The position numbers were made by a program, and so were the translations under genes. A stretch of DNA of 5,304 nucleotides, from contig JAHELX010000468.1 of NCBI GenBank assembly GCA_024643945.1, forward strand, positions 1 to 5,304. Reading direction: 5' to 3'. This DNA comes from Anaerolineales bacterium (GTDB lineage Bacteria > Chloroflexota > Anaerolineae > 4572-78 > NAK82). Below are positions 4,536 through 5,304 of the stretch, piece after piece. The notes under the pieces were generated by a model, which was not told the DNA's origin, made no database searches, and saw only the letters and a program-made list of their open reading frames with translations. Each line of letters begins with the position of its first letter. The stretch's first letter is position 1.

Positions 4536-5267
4536 CTACGACGTTCGCTTCCACTCCAGGTGCACAACCTGTATCGCTTCTGCGTCGCTGCAATCATGAG
4601 AGGTGGTCCAGCCAAGTTTATCTGAAACAATTTGGCCCTTGTCCTTAAGTTGAACGTACCAGGCGCTGGCCTCGTCCGGGAGGTCTCGTAGAGAGCCAAG
4701 ATGAATGTTGTAAGTACCGTCGCTGGCGGAGGTGGCGGTGAACGTTTCATTGCTCCCTATTACTTCAATCGTGATGCCCGGTAGCGGATTGCCCTGGGCG
4801 TCGTAGACAGTGCCGTCTATGCCCAGATCATCGCAGTTGTTTTCCTTCCGATAGCTATACAATTCAAATTGGGGTGCGGGGGCGGGCATAGTGGTTGGCA
4901 TGGCGGTCGACGCCGGGGTGGCGAGCTCTGACGTTGGCGGAGGCGGTAGAGGCGTAGCTGTCGGTGGGACCGGCGTCGGCGTGGGAGGGACAGGCGTGTC
5001 GGTGGGCGTGGGTGTGTCAGTAGGCGCTGGCGGCGTGTCGGTGGGCGTGGGCATATCGGGCGACCTGGGTGGGGTCGGCGTCGGCGGCAGTGGCGTTATG
5101 GTGAAGGTAGGCTGTGGCACACGGGTTGGCTCAGGCCGTGGCACACGCGCCTCCCGGCTTCCCCAGGAGCAGCCAGCGACCAGCGTCAAGGCAATGATGG
5201 GCAACACGCGCCGCACAGTGCCACGCAGGGCTCGAATAGTCTCAGCATTGGGTAAGATGTGGAACAC
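4536..5267 (-). CDS. Lipoprotein with Pro-Thr linker and carboxypeptidase-regulatory-like domain
   Basis: This 243-residue protein has a hydrophobic segment (VLPIIALTLVAG) ending in a lipobox, LVAGC, with Cys33 as the expected lipidated residue, so it should be anchored on the outer face of the membrane. Residues about 43-135 are a Pro-Thr spacer with repeats such as PTPTDTP and PPTPTPVPPTATP, typical of Chloroflexota surface proteins. Residues about 136-243 form a beta-rich domain with GIDGTVYDAQGNPLPGITIE and SASDGTYNIHLG, the pattern of carboxypeptidase-regulatory-like (transthyretin-like) folds. Two cysteines (NNCDD and HDCSD) may form a disulfide. The GTG start at 5267 has GGAGAG (5279-5274) six bases upstream. 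A GTG at 5216 would leave a shorter signal peptide (MRRVLPIIALTL) and cannot be excluded. The frame stays open to the window edge beyond 5267. The ligand is unknown. Confidence 0.85.
   Translation of the reverse strand: MFHILPNAETIRALRGTVRRVLPIIALTLVAGCSWGSREARVPRPEPTRVPQPTFTITPLPPTPTPPRSPDMPTPTDTPPAPTDTPTPTDTPVPPTPTPVPPTATPLPPPPTSELATPASTAMPTTMPAPAPQFELYSYRKENNCDDLGIDGTVYDAQGNPLPGITIEVIGSNETFTATSASDGTYNIHLGSLRDLPDEASAWYVQLKDKGQIVSDKLGWTTSHDCSDAEAIQVVHLEWKRTS
4993..5051 (-). repeat. 20-bp exact direct repeat inside the Pro-Thr linker
   Basis: The 20-base string at 4993-5012 (plus strand GGCGTGTCGGTGGGCGTGGG) recurs exactly at 5032-5051, an offset of 39 bases or 13 codons. Both copies encode PTPTDTP. 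In-frame repeats of this sort let the spacer lengthen or shorten by recombination or slippage without breaking the gene. Confidence 0.85.
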
Positions 5268-5292
5268 CAGACACTCTCCAAATTTGGCCAGG

Positions 5293-5304
5293 TCAGCCGG
5301 TATC
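5293..5304 (-). CDS. Possible last codons of the next upstream minus-strand gene
   Basis: At the window edge the minus strand reads GAT ACC GGC TGA, which could be the end (Asp-Thr-Gly-stop) of a gene lying beyond 5304. The binding site GGAGAG for the lipoprotein gene follows 13 bases later, as expected in a tight operon. Three codons are too few to identify a product, and the open lipoprotein frame across the edge is an alternative reading. Confidence 0.25.
   Translation of the reverse strand, partial: DTG

Overview
The window looks like chromosome from a GC-rich member of the Chloroflexota (Anaerolineae-like). The inference rests on a lipoprotein with a long Pro-Thr 'PTPTDTP' linker and a carboxypeptidase-regulatory-like domain, a PKD-type surface protein end, a DUF2344 gene beside rplU-rpmA, and zinc-type L31. 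No rRNA or other phylogenetic marker is present, so the phylum is a judgement, not a measurement.

Layout: 1-105 (+) is the last 34 codons of a PKD-domain protein. 106-725 is a 620-base stretch without a convincing gene but dense in inverted repeats, including an 86-base near-continuous hairpin (447-532), a nested stem (246-329), a 14-bp inverted repeat (594-684) and a GC-rich terminator-like hairpin (382-407). 726-1307 (+) is an HD-superfamily hydrolase. It converges on a minus-strand gene block, and a perfect 15-bp hairpin (1340-1374) lies between the two stop codons.

The rest is on the minus strand, in transcription order: a GTG-started lipoprotein (5267-4536), a DUF2344 'radical SAM-linked' protein (4535-3873) abutting it with no gap, then rplU, rpmA, rpmE, tdk and a DUF5698/DUF2179 (UPF0316) membrane protein. 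A consensus sigma70 promoter (TTGACA, 17 bases, TATAAT) at 3886-3858 overlaps the last codons of the DUF2344 gene and should start the rplU-rpmA-rpmE-tdk unit. Hairpins between rplU and rpmA and between rpmE and tdk may tune expression along that unit.

The block combines large-subunit proteins (L21, L27, L31) with nucleotide salvage (thymidine kinase), both linked to growth. Linkage of rplU-rpmA to DUF2344, and of rpmE to tdk, is familiar from other bacteria. The main departures are an L31 with a long C-terminal extension ending in an RpoA-CTD-like helix-hairpin-helix, and a lipoprotein gene in the position where a radical SAM partner of DUF2344 might be expected. No mobile element, CRISPR array, tRNA or rRNA was recognised.
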